This document shows positions 1 to 10,739 of a stretch of 11,406 bases of DNA, in pieces. Under the pieces are notes generated by a model. The model was not told the origin of the DNA. It made no database searches and saw only the letters and a program-made list of their open reading frames with translations. The position numbers and the translations under genes were made by a program. The first letter of the stretch is position 1. Each line of letters starts with the position of its first letter. The stretch comes from Bdellovibrionales bacterium (lineage in GTDB: Bacteria; Bdellovibrionota; Bdellovibrionia; Bdellovibrionales; Bdellovibrionaceae), in the NCBI GenBank assembly GCA_027320785.1, contig DAHVKR010000013.1, forward strand, positions 1-11,406, written 5' to 3'.

Positions 1-536
1 TGGTCACCCCTCATAACATTAGAGAGACGTAAGCCTAAAGTCAGCGGTCTGATTAAATGAGAGATGATTTCAATAACAACCCTGATAGGTGCTAACCACA
101 AAATGGGACCTAAAAAGTGCATAAGGTAATGTGGCCCTTGTTTTTTAAATCCAATAAAATTATAGGCGATAAAAGAAAAGATCCCCATCGCAAAGGTTGT
201 GTTCAAATTCTCGGTTGCAGGAGTCATTCCGGGAAGCATCCCAAGAAAGTTATTAAACAAAATAAAAAAGAACATTGCTGTAAAATAAGGAACGTAGTCA
301 CGGCCATTATGTCCAATAACCTGATTGGCTAATTTATATATAAACTCTGTGGTGACTTCAAAAATTCCTCGAACTGAAACTTTGCTGGCGGGGACTACAG
401 CTTCCTGTCCTGTTCCCAGTTTGGCCCTTGCATAGACCCCTAAACCAACGCTCGCGACTGTTGCAACGATCAGTGTGGCAACGTGCGATGTTTCATGTGT
501 GACTCCGGGAATCAGTTGTGTCCAGTTAAATGACAT
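1..536 (-). CDS. atpB: F0F1 ATP synthase subunit a (AtpB), 3' part cut by window edge
   Basis: This is the proton-channel subunit of the membrane F0 sector, which with the c-ring carries H+ (or Na+) through the inner membrane. The ATG is at 536; 178 codons are visible before the window ends, so the C-terminal part is missing. Hydrophobic segments lie at about residues 21-36, 85-103, 112-130 and 141-160. The family motif appears as ENLNTT (109-114) and as SHLIRPLTLGLRLSN (159-173); Arg170 is the counterpart of the essential Arg210 of E. coli subunit a, and the protein runs on into a GD pair at the edge. The start is 24 bp after the stop of the AtpI-like gene, with only a weak purine run (GAGAG) about 14 bases upstream. 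The remaining atp genes presumably lie beyond the left edge. Identification is firm from motifs and context. Confidence 0.95.
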   Translation of the reverse strand, partial: MSFNWTQLIPGVTHETSHVATLIVATVASVGLGVYARAKLGTGQEAVVPASKVSVRGIFEVTTEFIYKLANQVIGHNGRDYVPYFTAMFFFILFNNFLGMLPGMTPATENLNTTFAMGIFSFIAYNFIGFKKQGPHYLMHFLGPILWLAPIRVVIEIISHLIRPLTLGLRLSNVMRGD

Positions 537-560
537 AGGCAGCTTTCGCTCTCTTTTCAG

Positions 561-917
561 TTATGTTTTTTTGCTTTTAGTGAGGGCAAAGGCCACTATT
601 GCAAGTGGATTTGTCATAATACCAACTGTGAGCGCCTTCATTTCGCCCCAGCTTAGCGGTGCCAAATACCAAAATACCAACCCTAAAAACGCGTATTTAA
701 TTACAACGGCGATGACTGAAGGGGCAATCTTTTTTTTCGTGAAGATTCGCCACCACACAAAGTAGAGCAACCCAAATTGACTGACCGAAATCCCCCAGCC
801 AATTAGCAAGTAAAGCCGCGCGTGGTGCGTCGCGTCTGGCGCCCAGAGAGCCATGAGTATTCCAAGCAATATCAATTGAATGCCTAGGATGCGAGCCAGG
901 CTCTTATTTGGTTTCAT
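561..917 (-). CDS. atpI: ATP synthase subunit I (AtpI-like) membrane protein
   Basis: This is a 118-residue, very hydrophobic protein with about four membrane helices (roughly residues 8-25, 35-55, 66-88 and 92-112). A KKK cluster (61-63) sits between the second and third helices, and a KY pair (74-75) lies early in the third, as is typical of the ATP synthase I family (ATP-synt_I). Family members help assemble the c-ring or stabilise F0 and are commonly encoded directly before atpB, as here (24 bp gap). The start ATG at 917 overlaps the end of the upstream AtpZ-like gene by 14 bp, which implies translational coupling. Upstream purines (AAAGATGA) give only a weak ribosome binding site. The family is poorly conserved in sequence, so the call rests on topology, size and position as much as on residues. 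Confidence 0.78.
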   Translation of the reverse strand: MKPNKSLARILGIQLILLGILMALWAPDATHHARLYLLIGWGISVSQFGLLYFVWWRIFTKKKIAPSVIAVVIKYAFLGLVFWYLAPLSWGEMKALTVGIMTNPLAIVAFALTKSKKT

Positions 918-1104
918 CGTTCATCTTTTTCAGTATCTTAATAACTCGAAAGAACCAGGCTCCAAGCCCTATGAAAACCAATAAAACCGGCCAAATATTC
1001 CGCATGGGCTTCCAGCCTTCCAGCCAAAGTCCTACCCAAATGCTTACCAGCACAATTCCCAGTAGTTCAAATCCCATTCCCACAAAAGTAAGATACTTCT
1101 TCAT
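904..1104 (-). CDS. AtpZ/AtpI-family small membrane protein
   Basis: This is a 66-residue protein with two membrane helices, about residues 6-29 and 37-54, followed by a basic cytoplasmic tail. It has the pattern of the AtpZ/AtpI family (putative F0F1-ATPase accessory subunit): a glycine-rich first helix with an acidic residue (Glu13), an acid after the helix (Glu29), a proline at the second helix (Pro39) and a GLG motif (46-48). Characterised relatives in alkaliphilic Bacillus associate with AtpI and have been linked to Mg2+/Ca2+ supply to the synthase; whether that holds here is unknown. The ATG overlaps the stop of the lipoprotein gene as ATGA (1101-1104). A clear ribosome binding site, GAGGGG, lies 9 bases upstream inside the lipoprotein gene. 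Its 3' end overlaps the AtpI-like gene by 14 bp. Confidence 0.72.
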   Translation of the reverse strand: MKKYLTFVGMGFELLGIVLVSIWVGLWLEGWKPMRNIWPVLLVFIGLGAWFFRVIKILKKMNDETK

Positions 1105-1955
1105 TTTCGGTAGCCCCTCGCTCCGGGCTGATTGTGAGCTCTCTCTTTTATCCGCTTTAATCGCAACTCAATATATTCTTTCGGCTGGTAGATGTCCTTT
1201 ATCTTTTCAAGGATTGAGATCGCCTGCTTATAATCACCGTTTTCTTCATAGGCCAAAGACAAAACAAGATGCACATTTTCTTTTAGAGATTTCTCAGGAA
1301 ATTTATCAATAACTTCACTAAATACCTTGGCTGCATCAGGAAATTTTTTTTCTGCTACGTAAACATTGCCACGAAGAAGACGCGCTTGAAATTCTGTCTC
1401 CTGATCCGCCCGTAGCTTAAGTATCTCGTCGATTTCGCTTAAGGCTTGAAAATAGTTTCCCAAAAAGTACTGGCTGCGTGCCACAAGAAGTTTATAGGCG
1501 GCCCGCTCAGAGTCCACACGACTACTTGTGACTAACTTAGAATATTCGACCGCCGCTCTTTCATAGTCTTGCAAGCTTTCGAAGTAAATCGCCGCCAGTT
1601 GTTTCTGAGCATCCAGGCGCTCTTCTTCTCGGGGAGAGTGCACAATAATATCTTGGTAATATTGAGCGGCTCGTTTGTAATCTTTAACTTGAAGATATTC
1701 TATTCGAGCCGCCTCCTTCATCGCCTTAAGAGCAATCGGAGATTCTCGATCTCGCAGGATGGTTCTTTCAAAATAGATAACGGCTTGGGGCCATTCTTTT
1801 TTCTTTGAATACTTCAGGCCCGCTTCGTAGTCATTCTCTTGCCGGTTTGTACAACCAACAAATAACAAAGCCGCCATTAAAACTAGAAAGACTCCTCTGA
1901 TAACCTGATGAGTCTTCTGCAAATTAATGTGTTTCCTCGCCAGCACGGTCCTCAT
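1101..1955 (-). CDS. TPR-repeat lipoprotein, function unknown
   Basis: The product is a 284-residue exported lipoprotein. The N-terminus has basic residues, a hydrophobic stretch (about 21-33) and a lipobox-like LFVGC with Cys35 as the probable lipidation site; Phe at -3 is less usual than Leu. The +2 residue is Thr, which does not suggest inner-membrane retention. The mature part is charged and almost wholly helical, with about six tetratricopeptide-like repeats (approximately 42-73, 77-107, 113-143, 151-181, 188-219 and 224-257), in the style of outer-membrane assembly or scaffold lipoproteins. The ATG at 1955 lies inside gyrA (32 bp overlap) without a good ribosome binding site. A TTG at 1922, one base past the gyrA stop and 12 bases after GAGG, would give a more normal 23-residue signal peptide. 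Its specific role and partners cannot be read from the sequence. Confidence 0.85.
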   Translation of the reverse strand: MRTVLARKHINLQKTHQVIRGVFLVLMAALLFVGCTNRQENDYEAGLKYSKKKEWPQAVIYFERTILRDRESPIALKAMKEAARIEYLQVKDYKRAAQYYQDIIVHSPREEERLDAQKQLAAIYFESLQDYERAAVEYSKLVTSSRVDSERAAYKLLVARSQYFLGNYFQALSEIDEILKLRADQETEFQARLLRGNVYVAEKKFPDAAKVFSEVIDKFPEKSLKENVHLVLSLAYEENGDYKQAISILEKIKDIYQPKEYIELRLKRIKERAHNQPGARGYRK

Positions 1956-4380
1956 CCATTATAACGGCTAAGCCCGACACGAACTCATCTTTTTCATCTA
2001 AGTTGATCAGACGGACTCCTTGGGTATTGCGACCCAGTATGGAAATATCCGAAATTTTCATTCTAATTACCTGGCCCTGATCGGTGGAAAGAATGAGCTC
2101 CTGGGTTGCGGATACTTTTTTCGTTCCGACAACCGACCCAACTTTGTCTGTTGTTTTTTGAGTGATAATGCCGACTCCGCCACGGCTTTGAATTCGATAC
2201 TCAGTCGTTTCGGAGCGCTTTCCATATCCTTTCGATGTGACCATCAAAATGGTATCAGGAGTTCCCTTTTCAAGAACCTCCATGGCCACAACTTTATCGT
2301 TTTCAGATAAGGTTATTCCCTTCACTCCGCGGGCCGTTCGCCCCATGGCGCGAACGTCATTTTCGTTAAATCGAATAGACATCCCCTCTTTTGTTGCAAT
2401 GAAGATATCGCTTTGGCCATCTGAAATTTTGCAATCAACGACACGGTCATTTAAATCTGTTGTCAGAGCAATGATGCCCGCAACTCTTGGGTTGCTGAAA
2501 GAATCTAGGGATGTCTTTTTAATAATGCCTTTTTCAGTAAGCATGACCACATATTTGTTTTCACTAAACTCTTCGACAGGCAGAATTGAGCAGACTTTTT
2601 CATTTCCGCTAATTTGAACCACGTTCGCAAGAGATTTTCCTTTTGATGTGCGAGTTCCAAGCGGCAATCGATGAACCTTGCACCAATAAGCCTTACCTTT
2701 ATCCGTAAAAACAAGAAGCATCGTCTTTGTATTAGCCGTGAAAATATCTGTTACATAGTCCTCTTCTCGAGTTTCCATGCCCTTCAGACCCTTGCCACCT
2801 CTTTTTTGAACTCGGTATTGATCTGTCGGAATTCTTTTGATGTAGCCTGTATTTGTGATCGTCACGACCATTTTTTCATCCGCAATCAAGTCTTCATCTT
2901 CAATGTTCGTCAAATCACCTGTAATTTGAGTTCTTCTTTCATCACCATATTTTTGTCGAATTTCTTCGAGCTCAGAAACAATGATCTTATAAATTTCTCG
3001 AACATCCGCCAGGACAAACTTAAGCCATTCGATTTTTTTAGTTAATTCAGTCAACTCATCAACAAGTTTCTGAATTTCAAGCCCCGTTAAGCGTTGCAAT
3101 CGCATTTCTAAAATGGCTTGCGCTTGAATTTCTGTAAATTGAAATTTTGCTACAAGAGCCTCTTTGGCCGCATGGGCTTCGCGAGAGGCTTTAATTGTCG
3201 CAATAACCTCATCAATATGATCTAGGGCTTTTTTAAGGCCTTCTAATATATGAGCGCGCTCTTGGGCTTTTTTGAGGTCATAAATACATCGCTTTGTTAC
3301 AACATCACGTCGATGATCAACAAAGGCTTCAAGCATTTGCTTCAAGTCAAAAGTGACAGGCTGATTCTTGGCGTCCAGAGCCAGCATGATAATACCAAAG
3401 CTAATTTGCATTTGTGTGTACTTATAAAGGCGATTCAAAATAACGCTGGAGTTTTCGCCGCGCTTTAATTGAATCACGATTCTCATACCCTCTCGTGATG
3501 ACTCATCTCGGATATCTGAAATGCCTTCTATCGTTTTTTCACGAACCAAATCTGCAATGGACTCTATCAAACGAGCCTTATTCACCTGATAAGGAATCTG
3601 ATTTACGATGATTTCTTCGTGATCCTTTTTTTGCTCGATTTCGGCTACGGCTTGCAGAGTAATAACACCCCGACCTTTTTTGTAAGCCTGTAAAATTCCT
3701 TCGCGACCCGCAATAATTCCATGGGTAGGGAAGTCGGGGCCTTTAATATAATTCATTAAGTCTTCAATTGAGCATTCACGGTTATTGATCAGATGGATCG
3801 TACCCTCAATGACCTCTGTTAGGTTGTGAGGCGGGATATTTGTTGCCATTCCCACAGCAATACCTGCGGACCCATTCACTAAAAGGTTTGGAAATTTTGC
3901 TGGTAGGACAAGTGGAATCTCTAGAGAGTCATCGTAGTTAGGACCAAAAGGAACTGTTTCTTTTTCAATGTCGTTTAATAGCTCTTCTGCTAATTTGGAC
4001 ATTCTAATTTCAGTGTATCTCATTGCCGCAGGGCTATCGCCATCAATAGAGCCAAAGTTTCCTTGGCCATCTTCAAGCGGGTAGCGTAAAGAAAAATCCT
4101 GCGCCATTCTCACAATAGAATCATAAACGGCTGTATCACCATGTGGGTGGTATTTACCGATTACATCCCCGACAATACGAGCTGATTTTTTATAAGGTTT
4201 ATCATGAGAGTTTGAGAGCTCACTTTGCGCAAATAAAATTCTGCGATGTACAGGCTTCAAGCCATCACGAACATCCGGAAGAGCGCGTCCTACAATAACG
4301 CTCATGGAGTATTGTAGATAGGCATCTCGCATTTCCTTATTAATATCGACCGTTGTGATCCCTTTTTCTTGGTTTTCCAT
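1924..4380 (-). CDS. gyrA: DNA gyrase subunit A
   Basis: GyrA is the DNA-cleaving and rejoining subunit of the A2B2 gyrase that introduces negative supercoils using ATP hydrolysed by GyrB. The protein has 818 residues. The active-site Tyr122 is in AAMRYTE, and numbering here matches E. coli exactly through this region. The quinolone-determining loop reads [11 protein letters not shown], with Thr83 and Asp87. The breakage-reunion and coiled-coil parts span about 1-495, and the beta-pinwheel C-terminal domain about 500-810. The DNA-wrapping GyrA box is QKRGGKG (525-531). A second QSRGGVG at 731-737 is a degenerate blade copy. The C-terminal tail is short, which explains the smaller size compared with the 875 residues of E. 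coli. The start ATG follows AGGTGA by a few bases and lies 23 bp after gyrB. The 3' end overlaps the lipoprotein gene. Confidence 0.98.
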   Translation of the reverse strand: MENQEKGITTVDINKEMRDAYLQYSMSVIVGRALPDVRDGLKPVHRRILFAQSELSNSHDKPYKKSARIVGDVIGKYHPHGDTAVYDSIVRMAQDFSLRYPLEDGQGNFGSIDGDSPAAMRYTEIRMSKLAEELLNDIEKETVPFGPNYDDSLEIPLVLPAKFPNLLVNGSAGIAVGMATNIPPHNLTEVIEGTIHLINNRECSIEDLMNYIKGPDFPTHGIIAGREGILQAYKKGRGVITLQAVAEIEQKKDHEEIIVNQIPYQVNKARLIESIADLVREKTIEGISDIRDESSREGMRIVIQLKRGENSSVILNRLYKYTQMQISFGIIMLALDAKNQPVTFDLKQMLEAFVDHRRDVVTKRCIYDLKKAQERAHILEGLKKALDHIDEVIATIKASREAHAAKEALVAKFQFTEIQAQAILEMRLQRLTGLEIQKLVDELTELTKKIEWLKFVLADVREIYKIIVSELEEIRQKYGDERRTQITGDLTNIEDEDLIADEKMVVTITNTGYIKRIPTDQYRVQKRGGKGLKGMETREEDYVTDIFTANTKTMLLVFTDKGKAYWCKVHRLPLGTRTSKGKSLANVVQISGNEKVCSILPVEEFSENKYVVMLTEKGIIKKTSLDSFSNPRVAGIIALTTDLNDRVVDCKISDGQSDIFIATKEGMSIRFNENDVRAMGRTARGVKGITLSENDKVVAMEVLEKGTPDTILMVTSKGYGKRSETTEYRIQSRGGVGIITQKTTDKVGSVVGTKKVSATQELILSTDQGQVIRMKISDISILGRNTQGVRLINLDEKDEFVSGLAVIMDEDRAGEETH

Positions 4381-4403
4381 TATTCACCTACTCAATAATT
4401 TAT

Positions 4404-7948
<3,545 letters not shown>

Positions 7949-7966
7949 GAGAAAAGACTCACAAGA

Positions 7967-9070
7967 TTAAATTCTCATTGGCATGACGACGCAAGTGTAT
8001 TGATCATCTCCATGCTGTTTAAGAAGTCCTGGTGAAAGTTGGTCATTGATTTCAAAATCAACTACATCTTGATCCATACTCATAAGTACATCCGTAATAT
8101 ACTTAGCATTGAATCCGATTTTAATATCTTGTCCCTTATAATTTACTTCAAGTTCTTCTTTTGCATCTCCTAGCTCAGGATTTTGAGAAGATATTTCCAT
8201 CTTTCCGTTGCTAAATACAAATTGAACTGCTTTTGATTTCTGATTTGCAAGAAGTGCGACTCTCTCGAGTGATTGTAAAAAGCTAGCTCTTGGCAAATTA
8301 ATTTTAAGAGGAAGTTTCTGTGGAATAAACTGTTGATAATTCGGATACTTTCCTTCAATCAAACGAATCATTAAAACTGCCGAATCACTTCTTAAAATAA
8401 ATTGCGATCCTTCTATTGCTATTTCTACTGTTCCATCATGCCCTTCTAAAATTTTCTTAATTTCATAAAGGCCTTTTCGAGGAATAATAACTCCTTGTTG
8501 AATTGGAGTTTCTACAGTTCCTACTTTTTTATTAATCAGACTCATTCTATGGCCATCTGTTGCCACCATACGAAGACCATTTTGACTTATCTCGAAGAAA
8601 ACTCCATTTAGGTGATAGCGAGTTTCATCATTGGATACACTGTAGATTGTTTTATCAATCATCTCTTTTAAAGTCTGTGCTTCTATTTTATTAAATGATT
8701 GAGGGTTGTAAGTTGGAAAAACAGGATAATCTTCACTACTCACACCAATAATTTTTGAAAGATATTTTCCTTGTTTTATCTGAAGCCAATTATTTTCTTT
8801 TTTTGTGAGTTGTATAGGCCCATCTGATAATTTTTTAGCAATCTCAAAAAGGTTTTTAGCACTAACTGCAACTTTACCTGGTTGTGTAACGTTTGCACTG
8901 ACTTCATCTGTTAAACTAACCTCTAAGTCAGTTGCGAAAACTTTAAGCTTCTTTTGATCTGCTTCCAAAAGAACATTTACTAAAACAGGCATAGTGTTTC
9001 TTTTTTCCACTATGTTTTGAGTTTTACCGATCAATTGTAATAAATCTTTTTTTTCAATTTCTATGTTCAT
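7967..9070 (-). CDS. dnaN: DNA polymerase III beta sliding clamp
   Basis: DnaN forms the dimeric ring that tethers DNA polymerase III and many repair and initiation-control proteins to DNA. It has 367 residues (E. coli 366), with the three-domain clamp fold expected. Family landmarks are RYHLNGVFFE (151-160), ATDGHRM (170-176), EGKYPNY (239-245) and the C-terminal VVMPMRI (361-367). These form the protein-binding cleft: Leu154, Thr171, Gly173, His174, Arg175, Pro243 and the MPMR tail match known pocket positions. The usual Leu after the Arg is Met176, and the final Leu is Ile. The ATG at 9070 is preceded by a modest AGG about nine bases upstream. It lies directly after the origin region and may be transcribed both from dnaA and from a local promoter with a TATAAT hexamer at 9120-9125. 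Confidence 0.98.
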   Translation of the reverse strand: MNIEIEKKDLLQLIGKTQNIVEKRNTMPVLVNVLLEADQKKLKVFATDLEVSLTDEVSANVTQPGKVAVSAKNLFEIAKKLSDGPIQLTKKENNWLQIKQGKYLSKIIGVSSEDYPVFPTYNPQSFNKIEAQTLKEMIDKTIYSVSNDETRYHLNGVFFEISQNGLRMVATDGHRMSLINKKVGTVETPIQQGVIIPRKGLYEIKKILEGHDGTVEIAIEGSQFILRSDSAVLMIRLIEGKYPNYQQFIPQKLPLKINLPRASFLQSLERVALLANQKSKAVQFVFSNGKMEISSQNPELGDAKEELEVNYKGQDIKIGFNAKYITDVLMSMDQDVVDFEINDQLSPGLLKQHGDDQYTCVVMPMRI

Positions 9071-9105
9071 TTTATGAACCTATCCCAAGTTTTTGAGGGC
9101 CTGTG

Positions 9106-9135
9106 TTTTACTAATACTTATTATATATATATTCG
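9106..9135. other. AT-rich stretch, candidate DNA-unwinding element
   Basis: About 30 bases with only four G or C, including an alternating TA run at 9122-9132, lie between dnaN and the DnaA boxes. On the - strand it is preceded by a near-consensus box (TTTTCCACG, 9151-9159), a CCCC run (9147-9150) and six successive triplets with a central A (9129-9146). The order box, GC-rich spacer, triplets, AT-rich tract resembles the basal unwinding system described in other bacteria. It also contains TATAAT (9120-9125, - strand), so it could double as a dnaN promoter -10. Confidence 0.55.
9120..9125 (-). promoter_or_regulatory. Possible dnaN promoter -10 (TATAAT)
   Basis: A perfect TATAAT occurs on the - strand about 50 bases before the dnaN start. 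No convincing -35 hexamer is found 16-18 bases upstream (CCTACG), and the surrounding TA-rich tract makes a chance match easy. Local dnaN transcription from here is possible but weakly supported. Confidence 0.25.
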
Positions 9136-9201
9136 TCATAGTCGTAGGGGCGTGGAAAACCTATCAAAGTACTTAAGTCGTTGTAAATATTTAAAAAGTC
9201 C

Positions 9202-9210
9202 TGTGGATAA
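9202..9210 (-). promoter_or_regulatory. DnaA box, perfect TTATCCACA
   Basis: On the - strand these nine bases read TTATCCACA, an exact match to the general bacterial DnaA box. It is the only perfect copy in an intergenic part of the window and lies centrally in the origin region, 42 bp from the near-consensus box beside the AT-rich stretch. Confidence 0.85.
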
Positions 9211-9243
9211 ACACCCCGCGTAACTTTTTATAAGGGACCCGAA

Positions 9244-9284
9244 ATTGGGGATAAAAGTAAGCCACATTTTTATAAAGCCCCAAT
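9244..9284. repeat. Bulged 13-bp inverted repeat in the origin region
   Basis: The left arm ATTGGGGATAAAA (9244-9256) pairs with TTTTAT (9268-9273) and CCCCAAT (9278-9284), with four unpaired bases AAAG (9274-9277) on the right and an 11-base loop (9257-9267). The loop holds a weak DnaA box (GCCACA core) and the right arm overlaps the box at 9281-9289. On the - strand the dyad is followed by TTTCGGG rather than a T-run, so a standard terminator is unlikely. Its role is unknown; it may be an origin structural element or affect dnaA-to-dnaN read-through. Confidence 0.5.
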
Positions 9285-9289
9285 CCACA
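9281..9289 (+). promoter_or_regulatory. DnaA box CAATCCACA
   Basis: This site matches NN(A/T)TCCACA. It overlaps the right arm of the bulged dyad at 9244-9284, so DnaA binding and hairpin extrusion there would compete. It begins 12 bp before the next box in the same orientation. Confidence 0.65.
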
Positions 9290-9292
9290 TTT

Positions 9293-9301
9293 ATATCCAC
9301 A
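9293..9301 (+). promoter_or_regulatory. DnaA box ATATCCACA
   Basis: This site has one mismatch to TTATCCACA and a full match to NN(A/T)TCCACA. It starts 12 bp after the previous box, and a weaker site CAGTCCACA begins within its last two bases (9300-9308). Three same-strand TCCACA cores in 28 bp look like a cooperative binding array. Confidence 0.7.
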
Positions 9302-9309
9302 GTCCACAT

Positions 9310-10725
9310 TCACACACCTGTGATATTGTGGATGCGAGTTGATAACTCCTCAATATCCTTGAAAATATCCTGATCATTAGCCTGTAGATAACGAACTCGC
9401 TCGAGGGCATTCATCACAGTCGTGTGATCTTTTCCGCCAAAAGCTTTTCCAATATCAACAAGTGATTTATCCAAAAACTTCTTAATGAGGTACATGGCTA
9501 TTTGGCGTGGCACAACAATAGGTTTAGCTCGAGTACTTGATTTTAGATCGCAAACTCGAACTTCGAAGTGATCTGAAACGATTCGTTGAATCTCTTCAAC
9601 ACTAATTGAAACTTGAGTTTCATGCTGAGCTAATACCCTTTTTACAAGATCATAGTTAATTTCAAGCCCTTGTAATTCCGAGAACATTTTGATTTTCTTA
9701 AGATTTCCTTCAAGTTCTCGTATGGAACGTTTTGAGATTTTTCCAATGTAGGTCACGACATCTTCTGAAAGTCTGAGACCCAACTTCTCTGCTTTATAAC
9801 GCAGAATCGCAATACGTGTTTCAAGATCTGGCATCGTAATATCCGCTATGAGACCTCTTTCTAGGCGTGTTCGATTTCGATCCTCTATGTTTAGAATATC
9901 CTTTGGCATTCGATCACTGGCGACAATGACCTGTTTTTTAAGGTCAATGAAGCTATTTATAATATGGAAAAACTCGTTTTGTGTGGCCTCACCCTTGCCG
10001 ATGTATTGAATATCATCAACTAACAAGACATCTGTATTGTCTCGGTATTTAAGACGAAACTTATCCATCTGATGGTGCCTCATGGCCGCAATACACTCAT
10101 TTAAAAATCTCTCAAATGAGATATAGGTGATCCTGAGGTGAGGTGAATTTTCTCGGATATAGTTTCCAGCCGCATGTAGTAAGTGGGTTTTACCCATACC
10201 CACGGGACCGAAGATAAAAAGAGGATTATAATCATCAGCGCCCGGGTTTCGAGCCACATTATAGCAAGCAGCATGAGCGAACTCAGAGTTCTTACCGACA
10301 ACAAATGTTGAAAAGGTCATTTCTGCATTAAGAGGATCTGAATGTGGTGTTCGATTGTCCTTATATTGAGAATAAGCCGATTGAGACGAAGGCTTGCTAA
10401 AGGCCTCTTCAAGGGCCTGTGGACTTTCCGGAGGGACTGGCATGGCCTGCCCTGTAATAACAAACTCAACCTCAAAAGGTGATTTATAACTATCTGAAAT
10501 TTCTGCAATAATCTTATCCTGAAGATTTTCCACGACATAATATTGATGCAGTGGATTCGGGACGCCCAAAACGAACCGAAGACGATCCTGAATCTGCTTA
10601 CTTTCAACGAATTGAATAGGGTCTAACCAAGTCGCAAGGGACTTATTACTTACATTACGGCCCTTCATTTGAGCTTTAATTTGATCCCAGTACGAGCTAT
10701 TCACTTCTACGCTGTTTACTTCCAC
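9310..10725 (-). CDS. dnaA: Chromosomal replication initiator DnaA
   Basis: DnaA binds origin DnaA boxes, forms an ATP-dependent helical filament that opens the duplex, and recruits the helicase. Counting from the GTG at 10725 it has 471 residues. Domain I (about 12-92) and a short linker (93-134) are followed by the AAA+ domain, with Walker A GPVGMGKTH (173-181), Walker B LLVDD (234-238), sensor 1 ASDR (269-272), box VII EDRNRTRLERGL (281-292, arginine finger Arg287) and sensor 2 Arg336. Domain IV carries the DNA-binding signature KDHTTVMNAL (432-441). An upstream in-frame GTG at 10734 would abut the GAGGGG ribosome binding site with almost no spacing, so 10725 (8 bases after it) is preferred. 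The first ten residues are a VEVNS tandem repeat. Box VII is atypical: Leu and Arg replace the usual Phe and Trp. Confidence 0.97.
   Translation of the reverse strand: MEVNSVEVNSSYWDQIKAQMKGRNVSNKSLATWLDPIQFVESKQIQDRLRFVLGVPNPLHQYYVVENLQDKIIAEISDSYKSPFEVEFVITGQAMPVPPESPQALEEAFSKPSSQSAYSQYKDNRTPHSDPLNAEMTFSTFVVGKNSEFAHAACYNVARNPGADDYNPLFIFGPVGMGKTHLLHAAGNYIRENSPHLRITYISFERFLNECIAAMRHHQMDKFRLKYRDNTDVLLVDDIQYIGKGEATQNEFFHIINSFIDLKKQVIVASDRMPKDILNIEDRNRTRLERGLIADITMPDLETRIAILRYKAEKLGLRLSEDVVTYIGKISKRSIRELEGNLKKIKMFSELQGLEINYDLVKRVLAQHETQVSISVEEIQRIVSDHFEVRVCDLKSSTRAKPIVVPRQIAMYLIKKFLDKSLVDIGKAFGGKDHTTVMNALERVRYLQANDQDIFKDIEELSTRIHNITGV
9327..9335 (-). promoter_or_regulatory. DnaA box GCATCCACA inside the dnaA 3' end
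   Basis: Read on the - strand this is GCATCCACA, matching NN(A/T)TCCACA. It lies in the last codons of dnaA, 26 bp from the neighbouring box. Because it is coding (the His-Asn region before the stop), the match could partly be chance, but its closeness to the array favours a role. Confidence 0.5.
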
Positions 10726-10733
10726 CGTTTCCA

Positions 10734-10739
10734 CCCCTC
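10734..10739 (-). promoter_or_regulatory. dnaA ribosome binding site that decides the start
   Basis: On the - strand GAGGGG occupies these positions. The longest-frame GTG (10732-10734) shares its last G with the motif and so has no usable spacing. The second GTG (10723-10725) lies eight bases downstream, at a normal distance. Confidence 0.6.

Larger units (their letters stand above)
9106..9335. other. oriC: Putative chromosomal replication origin (oriC)
   Basis: The dnaA-dnaN gap (9071-9309) and the last codons of dnaA hold a dense group of DnaA-box-like 9-mers. Four match NN(A/T)TCCACA: 9202-9210 (- strand, perfect TTATCCACA), 9281-9289 (+), 9293-9301 (+) and 9327-9335 (-). Three have one mismatch: 9151-9159 (-), 9258-9266 (+) and 9300-9308 (+). 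An AT-rich stretch at 9106-9135 next to dnaN is the natural unwinding element. No such box occurs in the dnaA-rpmH gap, so the origin appears to lie only on the dnaN side. B. bacteriovorus oriC has been shown biochemically with the same box consensus, as I recall; application to this sequence is inference. If correct, dnaA is transcribed towards the origin while rpmH and dnaN point away from it. Confidence 0.82.

Noticed and set aside
475..765. A 96-codon + strand open frame with hydrophobic stretches
   Set aside because: It is the mirror of atpB and AtpI-like membrane segments on the other strand; hydrophobicity of the complement is a known artefact.
908..1312. A 134-codon open frame on the + strand
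   Set aside because: It runs antisense to AtpZ-like and the lipoprotein, which have coherent motifs and ribosome binding sites; its translation shows no family pattern.
2237..3045. Two overlapping + strand open frames of about 125 codons each
   Set aside because: Both lie antisense to the well-conserved gyrA C-terminal half and have low-complexity, non-family translations.
9071..9309. Possible small gene or structured RNA in the dnaA-dnaN gap
   Set aside because: No open frame with a ribosome binding site fits, and the DnaA boxes and AT-rich tract explain most of the sequence.
10101..10607. Two - strand open frames of 67 and 96 codons in another frame of dnaA
   Set aside because: They fall wholly within dnaA, whose frame carries continuous conserved domains; no ribosome binding site or motif supports the alternatives.
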